From assembly GCA_003210135.1 (NCBI GenBank), contig QCNK01000013.1, positions 1 to 45,700 on the forward strand: 45,700 nt of DNA, written 5' to 3'. The DNA is from Prochlorococcus sp. AG-424-P23. Lineage in GTDB: Bacteria > Cyanobacteriota > Cyanobacteriia > PCC-6307 > Cyanobiaceae. How positions within the stretch are numbered: position 1 is the stretch's first letter; each line of letters starts with the position of its first letter. The notes below the pieces were generated by a model. The model saw only the letters and a program-made list of their open reading frames with translations. It ran no database searches and was not told the origin of the DNA. The position numbers were made by a program, and so were the translations under genes. Below are positions 15,886 to 24,218 of this stretch, piece by piece.

Positions 15886-18800
15886 ATGAGTTTAAATACT
15901 TTAGTTGATTATATTTCGAACGCACAAATTACTTCTGAATTAATAAAAAGAATTTCAAAAAATAATGAATTAAATATTGTTGGTTCAAGTAGATATGCAA
16001 AATCAATAATCTTAGATAGCATCGCAAAAAAAGAGAAAAAAAATATATTATTAATTTGTCCTAATGTAGAAATTGCCTACAAATGGATTGGTTATTTTGA
16101 AAGTATAAATGACAAAGCAGTTTTATATTATCCTCCAACAGAACATCTTCCATACTCATCAATTAATAAATCCAAAGAGATTGAATTTAGTCAGCTTACT
16201 GTTTTATCCAAATTAATAAAAAAAGGGAAAAATGAACTTAATATTGTTATATCAACAGAGAGATCACTACAACCTCATCTAATAAATAAAAACTTATTAA
16301 TTGAAAACAAGTTAGATTTGCAAAAAGGGGGTCAGATTGAGATTCAAGAATTAGCAAATAAACTTACTTTGCTTGGTTATACAAAAGATAATGTAACTTC
16401 AACAGAAGGATTCTGGAGTAGGAGAGGGGAAATAATAGATATTTATCCTGTCAATAATGAGTTTCCTATAAGATTAGAATTTTTTGATAATGTAATTGAG
16501 AAGATAAGAGAATATGATCCCCATACACAGAAAACATTAGAAAGTATCAATAATATTGAAATAATACAGGCTGGATTTGATTTGCTAATAAAAGATAAGT
16601 TAAATAATTTTTCTAAGAACGGTATTTTTAATTCAGAAGATATAAATAAAAATAATCTTGATCGTTATTTAGGAATAATTGAAAAACAACCCTCAAATTT
16701 AATAGATTTTATTGATAGGGAAACAATTCTTGTAATTGATGAATTAGAAGATTGTACGAAATTTGCAAATAATTGGTATCTAGATTCAGAAAGTAATTTT
16801 GATAATTGTGTGCATGAATTAAATGAGAACCTTAAAAATAATGACATTAATTTAGAGGCCAAACCTAATTTGCATATAAAGTTTGACGAAATATTAAATT
16901 CACTAGGAAATTTTAATTTAATAAAATTTTATGAATTTGAATCAAAAGTCAATATTGATAATAGGTTTTTGTTAAACGATAAAAGATTAAATTCATACTC
17001 TAAAAACATAGGAAAATTATCCAATGATATAAATAAAAATATAAAAAATAATGAAAAAGTATGGATATTATCAGCACAGCCATTGAGAACTAGGACTTTG
17101 CTTTTTGAGCACGAATGTAATACAAATTTCTTAAAGAATCCTAATGATATTGATGAGGCATTTAAGTCAATTAATAATTCAACTCCTTTAATTTTAAAAA
17201 ATAAGAACAATTATGAAATCGAGGGTTTTTATCTTCCGATTTGGAAAGTTGTCCTCATAACAGATAAAGAATTATTTTCACAACAATCTCTTTTTAATAA
17301 TGTATTCATAAGAAGAAAAAAAAGAAGTATCAATTCAAATATAAATGTGAATAAGATTAGTCCAGGTGATTTTATAGTTCATAAAAATCATGGAATAGGA
17401 AAATTTTTAAAAATAGAAAAAATAAATATAACTGGAGATTCAAGAGATTATTTAGTCATTCAGTATCAAGATGGGAAGATAAGTGTTGCCGCTGATCAAC
17501 TTGGTAGCGTTAACAGATATAGATCAAGCGGAAAAATAAAACCAAAAATAAATAAATTAGGAGGTACAGAATGGGAAAGAATAAAAGATAAAAATAAGAA
17601 GCAAATCAAAAAAGTTGCTGTCGATATTTTAAAACTTTATGCAAAGAGAGAAAAATTAAAGGGGTACATATACCCAGAAGATGGTCCTTGGCAAAATGAA
17701 TTAGAGGACTCATTCCCTTATCAACCAACACCTGATCAAATTACTGCTGTAAAAGATATAAAATCTGATATGGAAAGCGATAAGCCAATGGACAGGCTAG
17801 TTTGTGGAGATGTAGGATTTGGTAAAACAGAAGTCGCTGTTCGAGCTATTTTTAAGGCTATTACATCAGGCAAGCAGGTAATATTGCTAGCACCTACAAC
17901 AATCCTTGCTCAGCAACATTGGAGAACAATAAATAATAGATTTTCTCCTTATCCAATAAAAGTATCATTACTCAATAGATTTAAAACCGTTAATGAAAGA
18001 AAGGAAATCTATGCAGGTTTGAAAAATAACAAAATTGATTTAGTTGTAGCAACGCACCAAATCTTAGGAAAAGAAATAGAAATCAAAAACTTAGGACTAC
18101 TTGTTATTGATGAAGAACAAAGATTTGGAGTAAGGCAAAAGGAGAAAATTAAAAAAATCAAAACTAATATAGACGTTTTAACTCTCTCTGCAACTCCAAT
18201 TCCAAGAACTCTTTATATGAGTTTATCTGGACTGAGACAAATGAGCTTACTAAATACTCCTCCTCCATCAAGAAGATCAATAAAAACATATTTATCTGAA
18301 ATAGATATGGATGTTATAAGAACTGCGATTAATCAAGAACTTGATAGGGGTGGACAAATTTTTTATGTTCTTCCAAGAATTGCTGATATTGATCAAGCAG
18401 TAAACAAATTAAAAAATATGTTTCCCAGCTTAAAATTTATTGTTGCTCATGGGCAAATGAACGAAACGGAGCTTGAAAATGCAATGATTGCTTTTAATAA
18501 TGGAGAAGTAGACCTAATGATATGCACAACGATAATTGAAAGTGGATTAGACATCCCTAAAGTAAATACAATCATTATTGAAGATTCTCACAAGTTTGGA
18601 CTATCACAACTTTATCAACTTAGAGGAAGAGTTGGAAGAAGCGGTGTACAAGCACATGCTTGGCTATTTTATCCAAATATAAATATGATTAATGACGCTG
18701 CAAAACAAAGATTGAAAGCGATAAAAGACTTTTCCGAACTTGGAAGTGGATACCAACTTGCAATGAAAGATATGGAGATAAGAGGTGTTGGAAGTTTATT

Positions 18801-19398
18801 AGGAGAAGAACAGAGTGGGAAAGTTAATGCTATTGGATATGATTTATATATAGAAATGCTCCATGAGGCTATTTCAGAAATCAGTGGCCAAGAAATACCA
18901 GAAGTTAGCGACACCCAAATTGATCTCCCTATAAATGCATTTATACCTGCAACATGGATATTAAACAGGGAAGAGAAGCTTGAGGCTTATAAATCTGCTA
19001 CTGAATGTTCAAATAATAATGAACTAACTGAACTTGCTAAAGACTGGGTGAATAGATATGGAACCTTACCCAAGCCTGTTGAGTCCCTAATTATGATAAT
19101 GAGACTAAAATTACTTGCAAAAAAATGTGGTTTTAATAAGATTAAACTCAAAAAGCCAAACATCGTAATAGAGACTAAATTGAAAAATTCTACTTTTAAA
19201 ATCCTAAAAAATTCCTTGGCAAGTAGTGTTCAAAATAAATTTAATTTTGATGAAGGAGAACAATTATCAATTATTACTATAAGGGGTTTAGGGGTAACTG
19301 AAATTCAAAATCAAATTGATCAACTAATGTTGTGGTTCGGTTCTTTTGAAAGAGAAATAAAGAATTTCGATAAGGAACTTCTTATTAAAAGAGAGTAA
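15886..19398 (+). CDS. mfd: Transcription-repair coupling factor Mfd
   Basis: 1170 residues in Mfd order: a UvrB-homology N-terminus; an RNA-polymerase-interacting domain beginning SPGDFIVHKNHGIGKF; then an SF2 helicase motor with Walker A GDVGFGKTE near 641-649, DEEQ box 742-745, SATPIPRT, and QLRGRVGRSG as motif VI. A TRCF C-terminal domain closes the chain. Mfd pushes stalled RNA polymerase off damaged DNA and recruits UvrA, giving strand-specific nucleotide excision repair, which matters for a sunlit cell. The start is the ATG about 70 bases from the divergent TerC gene. No frame defect was seen. Confidence 0.96.
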   Translation: MSLNTLVDYISNAQITSELIKRISKNNELNIVGSSRYAKSIILDSIAKKEKKNILLICPNVEIAYKWIGYFESINDKAVLYYPPTEHLPYSSINKSKEIEFSQLTVLSKLIKKGKNELNIVISTERSLQPHLINKNLLIENKLDLQKGGQIEIQELANKLTLLGYTKDNVTSTEGFWSRRGEIIDIYPVNNEFPIRLEFFDNVIEKIREYDPHTQKTLESINNIEIIQAGFDLLIKDKLNNFSKNGIFNSEDINKNNLDRYLGIIEKQPSNLIDFIDRETILVIDELEDCTKFANNWYLDSESNFDNCVHELNENLKNNDINLEAKPNLHIKFDEILNSLGNFNLIKFYEFESKVNIDNRFLLNDKRLNSYSKNIGKLSNDINKNIKNNEKVWILSAQPLRTRTLLFEHECNTNFLKNPNDIDEAFKSINNSTPLILKNKNNYEIEGFYLPIWKVVLITDKELFSQQSLFNNVFIRRKKRSINSNINVNKISPGDFIVHKNHGIGKFLKIEKINITGDSRDYLVIQYQDGKISVAADQLGSVNRYRSSGKIKPKINKLGGTEWERIKDKNKKQIKKVAVDILKLYAKREKLKGYIYPEDGPWQNELEDSFPYQPTPDQITAVKDIKSDMESDKPMDRLVCGDVGFGKTEVAVRAIFKAITSGKQVILLAPTTILAQQHWRTINNRFSPYPIKVSLLNRFKTVNERKEIYAGLKNNKIDLVVATHQILGKEIEIKNLGLLVIDEEQRFGVRQKEKIKKIKTNIDVLTLSATPIPRTLYMSLSGLRQMSLLNTPPPSRRSIKTYLSEIDMDVIRTAINQELDRGGQIFYVLPRIADIDQAVNKLKNMFPSLKFIVAHGQMNETELENAMIAFNNGEVDLMICTTIIESGLDIPKVNTIIIEDSHKFGLSQLYQLRGRVGRSGVQAHAWLFYPNINMINDAAKQRLKAIKDFSELGSGYQLAMKDMEIRGVGSLLGEEQSGKVNAIGYDLYIEMLHEAISEISGQEIPEVSDTQIDLPINAFIPATWILNREEKLEAYKSATECSNNNELTELAKDWVNRYGTLPKPVESLIMIMRLKLLAKKCGFNKIKLKKPNIVIETKLKNSTFKILKNSLASSVQNKFNFDEGEQLSIITIRGLGVTEIQNQIDQLMLWFGSFEREIKNFDKELLIKRE

Positions 19399-19470
19399 AT
19401 TATTAAAAAATTATTTAAAATCCGCGAAAGAGTATGATTTCGGTTAGCTTTATTGAAATTTATTTCTCAT

Positions 19471-19632
19471 ATGGGTGAATATATAGACATCGGAATCCAA
19501 AACTCGATTTTACCCTTAACAATTATTTTGTCTTCAATTTTACTCGGTATTTATGCATTATTTGGAATAGAAACTGAGAATGATGATGATGATTCTGATT
19601 CAGGGAGTGGAGGTTTAATGCAACCAATTTGA
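19471..19632 (+). CDS. 53-residue single-span protein with acidic, Gly-rich tail
   Basis: An ATG ORF of 53 residues. An amphipathic start is followed by one membrane helix at about 12-32 (ILPLTIILSSILLGIYALF) and a strongly acidic stretch (ENDDDDSDS), ending Gly-Ser-Gly-Gly-Leu-Met-Gln-Pro-Ile. The sharp switch from helix to acid tail and the absence of overlap support a real gene. I think it is a conserved picocyanobacterial membrane peptide but cannot name it. It lies 72 bases after mfd and converges on the next minus-strand gene with a 2-base gap. Confidence 0.6.
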   Translation: MGEYIDIGIQNSILPLTIILSSILLGIYALFGIETENDDDDSDSGSGGLMQPI

Positions 19633-19634
19633 TG

Positions 19635-20003
19635 CTACTTATAGTTTAATTGTTTTGACTTTCTCTTAGAAACTCGAAATAGTCTATAAAGAGAACCTAT
19701 CATTAATACCAAAGCGGTAAAAGAAGAGACAAAAATAAAAATCACCAAAAATATTTCGTATAGAGTTGAAAAAAGTTCAATTATTAATTTAAAAGTTTTA
19801 TTAAGTGTATTTGGCAGATTTTCTAAGAGCAAATTCTTATTAGGTATTAAATAATTTATATAAACTAAAAAAAGACTCATAATAAACAAAAAGACAGACT
19901 CTGAAAATAGTCTCCTTTTAGATTTTCTTCTTAAACTTAATTTTTTTTTGAAAATATATTTATCAGACTTCATATTCAAATTTGGGATGTTTAAATCTGC
20001 CAT
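19635..20003 (-). CDS. Two-span membrane protein, function unknown
   Basis: 122 residues. The N-terminal 35 residues are basic (KKKLSLRRKSKRR). Two hydrophobic segments follow at about 36-53 and 83-108, and a basic tail. No domain recognised. It is the last gene of the minus-strand run that begins with dapB, separated from the DUF4335 gene by 89 bases that include a short inverted repeat (20018-20039). Confidence 0.55.
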   Translation of the reverse strand: MADLNIPNLNMKSDKYIFKKKLSLRRKSKRRLFSESVFLFIMSLFLVYINYLIPNKNLLLENLPNTLNKTFKLIIELFSTLYEIFLVIFIFVSSFTALVLMIGSLYRLFRVSKRKSKQLNYK

Positions 20004-20092
20004 ACATCAGAGCTCAAAGAATAACTTAAAAATTATTCTGAATAAAAGTTAACCTATACTATCGTGTTTGTATTTAGGATGCTAATTGGACT

Positions 20093-20695
20093 TTATTTTG
20101 AATTTATTTGTTCATTTTTTTCTTTATTTTCAATAGGATTATGAAAATAAATAAAAGCAGAAGATAATAGAATTAAAGAAAAAATTGCAATAAACGGAGG
20201 AATAATGAAATTAATAATTCTAACTTTGTTAAATACCCCAAATCTTACTTTTTTAGGAATATTTTTAGAAAAACCAGTTTTTTTTATTCTGACCTTTGAT
20301 GATTCACTTAACTGATCAAAACAATTTATGGTGTCTGACAATAATGAATTACCAATCTTTAAGATTAATGGTTTTACATTTGGTTTAGAACTCTTGAGAA
20401 CAATATTATGTACATGGAGATTATCAGCTTTTATATCAATTAATTCAGACTCATATATTGGGATTTCATTTTTGATTAAAAGATTTGAATAAATATAAAA
20501 AGCTTCCATAATAGGGCCTAAATGTTCAATTTTGCCCTCAATAAGTGGTTTATCAACTATGTTTAATTTCCATTGTGAAATAATTGATATTTGATCTTTA
20601 TTTTCGTTATTTGAATAATCTGGCAAACCTACTATTTCGAGACTTACAGATGATTGATGAAATGATAATTTATTTTGCATATTATTAAAATTCAA
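20093..20695 (-). CDS. DUF4335-family protein
   Basis: 200 residues. The start codon sits inside the end of the DUF3038 gene (11-base overlap). The N-terminal half is a beta-rich domain containing SVSLEIVGLPDYS and a Trp-containing strand, with a membrane segment near the C-terminus (about 163-185) followed by a charged tail. The DUF3038-DUF4335 adjacency is a familiar cyanobacterial pairing and supports the family name, which rests on context plus remembered motifs. Function unknown. The overlap implies translational coupling, so the two products may form a complex. Confidence 0.65.
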   Translation of the reverse strand: MNFNNMQNKLSFHQSSVSLEIVGLPDYSNNENKDQISIISQWKLNIVDKPLIEGKIEHLGPIMEAFYIYSNLLIKNEIPIYESELIDIKADNLHVHNIVLKSSKPNVKPLILKIGNSLLSDTINCFDQLSESSKVRIKKTGFSKNIPKKVRFGVFNKVRIINFIIPPFIAIFSLILLSSAFIYFHNPIENKEKNEQINSK

Positions 20696-21233
20696 ATAAA
20701 AAATTCTTCAACTTTTCATAACCCTTATTTGAAATGCAAAGAGATAATGTAAGCAGTGACTTTACAATAATTTCATCATTTTCATTTTGATTTAAAAGCT
20801 TTTTCACTCTCATACTATCTAAGTTAAATCTCTCTTTAATCAACTCGATAAGTCTCTTATTAAAATCTTTCCAAATAACTGAATTCTTTTCAAGATCTTC
20901 TTTAGATTTAAGTATCTCTCTAATATAAGGATATAAATATCTAGACATTTCAACGGTAATTTTAATTAAGGCATCAAATTCACTTGGTTTAATATTGTTA
21001 TTCACATAAGATTTTCTCAATGGATTGTTATTCCTTAATTTCCAAATAGTAATTTTATTAGGCAAAACTTCATTCAAATTAAGTCTATTTGATATTGAAT
21101 AAAGGGATTGTATTCCATTTAAATCAATAGTCTCTAGTATTAATAATAATAAATCAAGCTTCTCTACAGATTTCCTTGATACCTGATTTCCTTTTGTTAA
21201 AGATGTAATTGTTCTTGAATAAGATACTAGCCA
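20685..21233 (-). CDS. DUF3038-family protein with unclear start
   Basis: The conserved core is read in this frame: a DLLLLILETIDLNG helix, then ITIWKLRNNNPLRKS, then a helical C-terminal half. These match the cyanobacterial DUF3038 pattern. The frame stays open up to 21233 with no ATG or GTG. The first in-frame TTG (21077) would cut off the conserved DLLLLILETIDL helix. An ATG at 21234 lies one base out of frame. The real start is therefore either a rare codon (for example ATT at 21209) or the gene carries a one-base insertion near the GG at 21231-21232. The end given is the limit of the open frame. Confidence 0.7.
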   Translation of the reverse strand, partial: WLVSYSRTITSLTKGNQVSRKSVEKLDLLLLILETIDLNGIQSLYSISNRLNLNEVLPNKITIWKLRNNNPLRKSYVNNNIKPSEFDALIKITVEMSRYLYPYIREILKSKEDLEKNSVIWKDFNKRLIELIKERFNLDSMRVKKLLNQNENDEIIVKSLLTLSLCISNKGYEKLKNFLFEF

Positions 21234-21247
21234 TTATAACAGAATTA

Positions 21248-21445
21248 TTATTCCATTTTTTTAAATAAAAATGAATATAACTTATCCAGTTCTTCAATAG
21301 TTAGCATTCCATAACTCCATAATAAGATCGGTATTGGAGTTTTATTTTTTATAGATAATTTAAGACCAAGTTCAATGGAAGACTCTTCTAAACCAATTTC
21401 ATTAATTAAATAAATTATCATCTCTTTGTATAAATAATTATTCAT
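21248..21445 (-). CDS. DUF2949-family small protein
   Basis: 65 residues. The pattern is a Leu-rich helix, then SIELGLKLS, then PIPILLWSYGMLTIEELDKLYSFL. This is the DUF2949 layout of short cyanobacterial proteins (x-x-LW-x-YG-x-(V/I)-(T/S)-x-x-(Q/E)-LD). Function unknown. It sits between the UbiH-like monooxygenase (5-base gap) and the DUF3038 gene, all on the minus strand, suggesting an operon. The start is ATG with no competing in-frame start. Confidence 0.75.
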   Translation of the reverse strand: MNNYLYKEMIIYLINEIGLEESSIELGLKLSIKNKTPIPILLWSYGMLTIEELDKLYSFLFKKME

Positions 21446-21450
21446 TAGTT

Positions 21451-22605
21451 TTATTTAATTTTTGAATAAATGATGGATTTTGTCATTTGGTTAAGGACTA
21501 ATTTTCTTATAAAAAGAAAATTATTTAAAAGTAAAAATGAAAATTTTCTTATAGGAAATAATAAAAAGTTTCTATTTGCAAAAATTGATATTAAGGTGTC
21601 AGTAATTAAAATAGTACAAATAATATCAATAATCCTGCTTGAAAAATACTTAAATTTAAATAGGATTAAATCCATTTTGTTTAAAGTAATATTCTTATTA
21701 AAAAGATCAAAAATTGTATTAACGTCTCTCCAACAACTATTTAGACCCTGACCACCCACAGGATGAAATGTATGAAATGCGTCCCCTACAAAAACAAATT
21801 TTTTAAAATTTAAAACGGGTAAGTTCAAAGATAATGAAACAGGAAATATATTAAATTCGCCAACTATTTGATCCAACTTAAAGTCATCAGGCAAAATATT
21901 AGATAAATTATCCATCAAAAAATTCTTATCAGAATTTAATCTTTCTTTAGCCTTTAATGTACTGGAAGTCCAAATCACTTGATATAAGTTTTTCTCTAAA
22001 GGTAATAATGCAAGAGGGCCTTCTTTTCTAAAGATTTCGTAAGCACGTTTTTCACAATTACCTCTAAGAGAAACCTTAAAAGTTAAACAGGACTGATTAT
22101 AGGATTTTTTTATATCTACAAAATCTAACAATTTATTATCAAGTGATTTTGCTCCGGTGGAGAAGAACTGGTAATCAAATAATAGTTTTTTACGTAACAA
22201 TTTTGGTGTAGTCATAAAAAAAATATTTTCATAATTATCAATCTCTTGAAAAAATACATTCATTAGATCTGAATGTTTTACTACCCAGCCAATATTTCCA
22301 GCACAACTTATATCATCATCTAAATCATTAATTGATAAGTTGGTATTAGCAGAAGTTACGCTATCTGATATTGAAAGGGAATCAAAGCCAAATAAGTATG
22401 GTTCTAATTTTTCCCAAAGTCTGAATTTAGATAAGATTTTTCTTGTTGAGTGAGTAATTGCATAAGTTTTATCTTTATCAATCAAATTATCTTTTGTTAA
22501 TAAATCAGTTAAGAATATATTGCAATCAAATTTTGAAAGTGCAATTGATAGTAATAAACCAGTTGGACCCGAGCCAACAATTTTAAAGTTGAATTTATTT
22601 TTCAT
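21451..22605 (-). CDS. FAD-dependent monooxygenase of the UbiH/COQ6 type
   Basis: 384 residues with the FAD-binding N-terminus GSGPTG at 11-16 and the second FAD motif VFVGDAFHTFHPVGGQGLN near 277-295, in the order used by ubiquinone-type aromatic hydroxylases. In cyanobacteria, which lack ubiquinone, such proteins are candidates for plastoquinone or another ring hydroxylation; the exact reaction is not readable here. The C-terminal 70 residues are hydrophobic and basic, which may give membrane association. It is downstream of the membrane protein at 22625 with a 19-base gap. Confidence 0.8.
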   Translation of the reverse strand: MKNKFNFKIVGSGPTGLLLSIALSKFDCNIFLTDLLTKDNLIDKDKTYAITHSTRKILSKFRLWEKLEPYLFGFDSLSISDSVTSANTNLSINDLDDDISCAGNIGWVVKHSDLMNVFFQEIDNYENIFFMTTPKLLRKKLLFDYQFFSTGAKSLDNKLLDFVDIKKSYNQSCLTFKVSLRGNCEKRAYEIFRKEGPLALLPLEKNLYQVIWTSSTLKAKERLNSDKNFLMDNLSNILPDDFKLDQIVGEFNIFPVSLSLNLPVLNFKKFVFVGDAFHTFHPVGGQGLNSCWRDVNTIFDLFNKNITLNKMDLILFKFKYFSSRIIDIICTILITDTLISIFANRNFLLFPIRKFSFLLLNNFLFIRKLVLNQMTKSIIYSKIK

Positions 22606-22624
22606 CAGATAATATAATCATCAC

Positions 22625-23266
22625 CTATCTATTCAAATAAATATAGCAAATTTCCTCAAATGCAGGTCTTAATAAATAAGGATACTCCCCAACCCATAAG
22701 TTATTTTCTGGCAACCAAGCATCGGTCAAATAAAAATCTCTATCAAAATTTCTGTTATTAGATGTTAATAAGCATCTAATACTCGAACCAATCCTTATTT
22801 GACTATGCTTATTTTCCATAGGGAAACTTAACTTTTCTAAATAACCATCTTCATCTTCTAATTCTAGTACTAACCAAGTCCTTTTATTTTCGACAACTTC
22901 TAATCGACCTTGCCTATTAGATTGTTCTCTTGAACTTTCAATCTTTTCTGTTTGGTAGATATCTGATATATAACCATCGAATATAGAAAAAAATTTATAT
23001 TTTCTTAATTGCAAATTTTTTCTACTTGATTCAAGAATTGGGCCCCAGATGATATACAAAAAGAAACCTACACATAGAAATAACCAGAAATTATTAGTTT
23101 GATCTCCAGTCGAACTTATAATTAATGAGATAAATCCACCAATTGAAGAAACTATTACTCTTTGAAGAATTTTTCTCGGATTCCCCAACGCATACTTAAA
23201 TTGACTTCCTGTACCAACCGCAGGAATAAGTTTTGAAATTTGACTTGAATTAATTGGAATTAACAT
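22625..23266 (-). CDS. Conserved membrane-anchored protein, function unknown
   Basis: 213 residues. Two membrane segments lie at about 38-54 and 60-78. A soluble C-terminal domain of about 130 residues follows, with strands such as RTWLVLELEDEDGYLEKLSFP and ending WLPENNLWVGEYPYLLRP. I take it for a conserved cyanobacterial/plastid protein but cannot name the family. It starts one base after the dapB stop, so it is very likely co-transcribed with dapB. Confidence 0.65.
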   Translation of the reverse strand: MLIPINSSQISKLIPAVGTGSQFKYALGNPRKILQRVIVSSIGGFISLIISSTGDQTNNFWLFLCVGFFLYIIWGPILESSRKNLQLRKYKFFSIFDGYISDIYQTEKIESSREQSNRQGRLEVVENKRTWLVLELEDEDGYLEKLSFPMENKHSQIRIGSSIRCLLTSNNRNFDRDFYLTDAWLPENNLWVGEYPYLLRPAFEEICYIYLNR

Positions 23267-23267
23267 T

Positions 23268-24116
23268 TTAAAAAATCAATTTTTCAAGCCCGTAAACTAG
23301 AGTTTCATAATTACCTATTTTTTTAATCGCCTGTAAAACTCCAGGCATATATGCCTTTCTATCAATAGTGTCATGCTTAATTGTGTAAGTTTCACCTGGA
23401 GATCCCATAATTACTAACTGATGAGCAAGTAATCCTGGTAATCGTACAGAATGTATATTAATTCCTGAATCTCTGAGCCCGCCTCGTACACCTTTCAATG
23501 ACTCAGTCTCTTTTACTAAATTCTGATTAAATTTCTTTGGATATTCTTCAATCATTTCTGCAGTTTTTATACACGTCCCACTAGGAGAATCAGCTTTTTG
23601 ATTATGATGCATCTCTATTAATTCAATATTGTCATAAAACCTTGCAGCTACGGATGCCGCCTGCTGAAGAAGAACCATACCTACTGAAAAATTAGGAATA
23701 ATTGCACAACCAACGGATGCTTTATGAGCAAAAACAGACAAATCTTGTATTTGCGAAGGGCTTAGACCGGTAGTTCCTACGACTGGTGATACACCATATG
23801 CAATAGCTGATCTGGTATTTTCATATACAGAATCAGGATGCGTAAAATCAACAAGAACAGGTTTGATTTTTTCATTTCTATAGTTTTGACTTACAGAACA
23901 TAAAGTTCCTTCAAAATCATTTGAAACAAAAACATCACAATTTTCAACATTTAATAATTCAGAAATATTTGAGCCATTGTTCTTTTCGTTTATGTCAATT
24001 GCTGCAACAAGTTCACAATCTGTGGAATTTAATACAGTATTAACAACTTCGCTACCCATTTTGCCTAAAGCTCCGGAAACTAGTACTGGTATAGGTTTTT
24101 TAGAATTTTCAATCAT
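23268..24116 (-). CDS. dapB: 4-hydroxy-tetrahydrodipicolinate reductase (DapB)
   Basis: 282 residues with the Rossmann glycine motif SGALGKMG at 14-21, the linker PNFSVGM, and the signature [15 protein letters not shown] that holds the catalytic His and Lys. It reduces hydroxy-tetrahydrodipicolinate with NAD(P)H on the route to meso-diaminopimelate and lysine. Length is normal. It heads the minus-strand run and is divergent from chlH across about 100 bases, which must hold both promoters. Confidence 0.95.
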   Translation of the reverse strand: MIENSKKPIPVLVSGALGKMGSEVVNTVLNSTDCELVAAIDINEKNNGSNISELLNVENCDVFVSNDFEGTLCSVSQNYRNEKIKPVLVDFTHPDSVYENTRSAIAYGVSPVVGTTGLSPSQIQDLSVFAHKASVGCAIIPNFSVGMVLLQQAASVAARFYDNIELIEMHHNQKADSPSGTCIKTAEMIEEYPKKFNQNLVKETESLKGVRGGLRDSGINIHSVRLPGLLAHQLVIMGSPGETYTIKHDTIDRKAYMPGVLQAIKKIGNYETLVYGLEKLIF

Positions 24117-24218
24117 TTTTTTAAAAATTTTTTTTTTAAAGGTTGTTACACGCTATTTATATTGCACACAATAACGTCTTTTCATTCGTAGGCTGGTAGA
24201 AATACTTAAAGAAAATCA

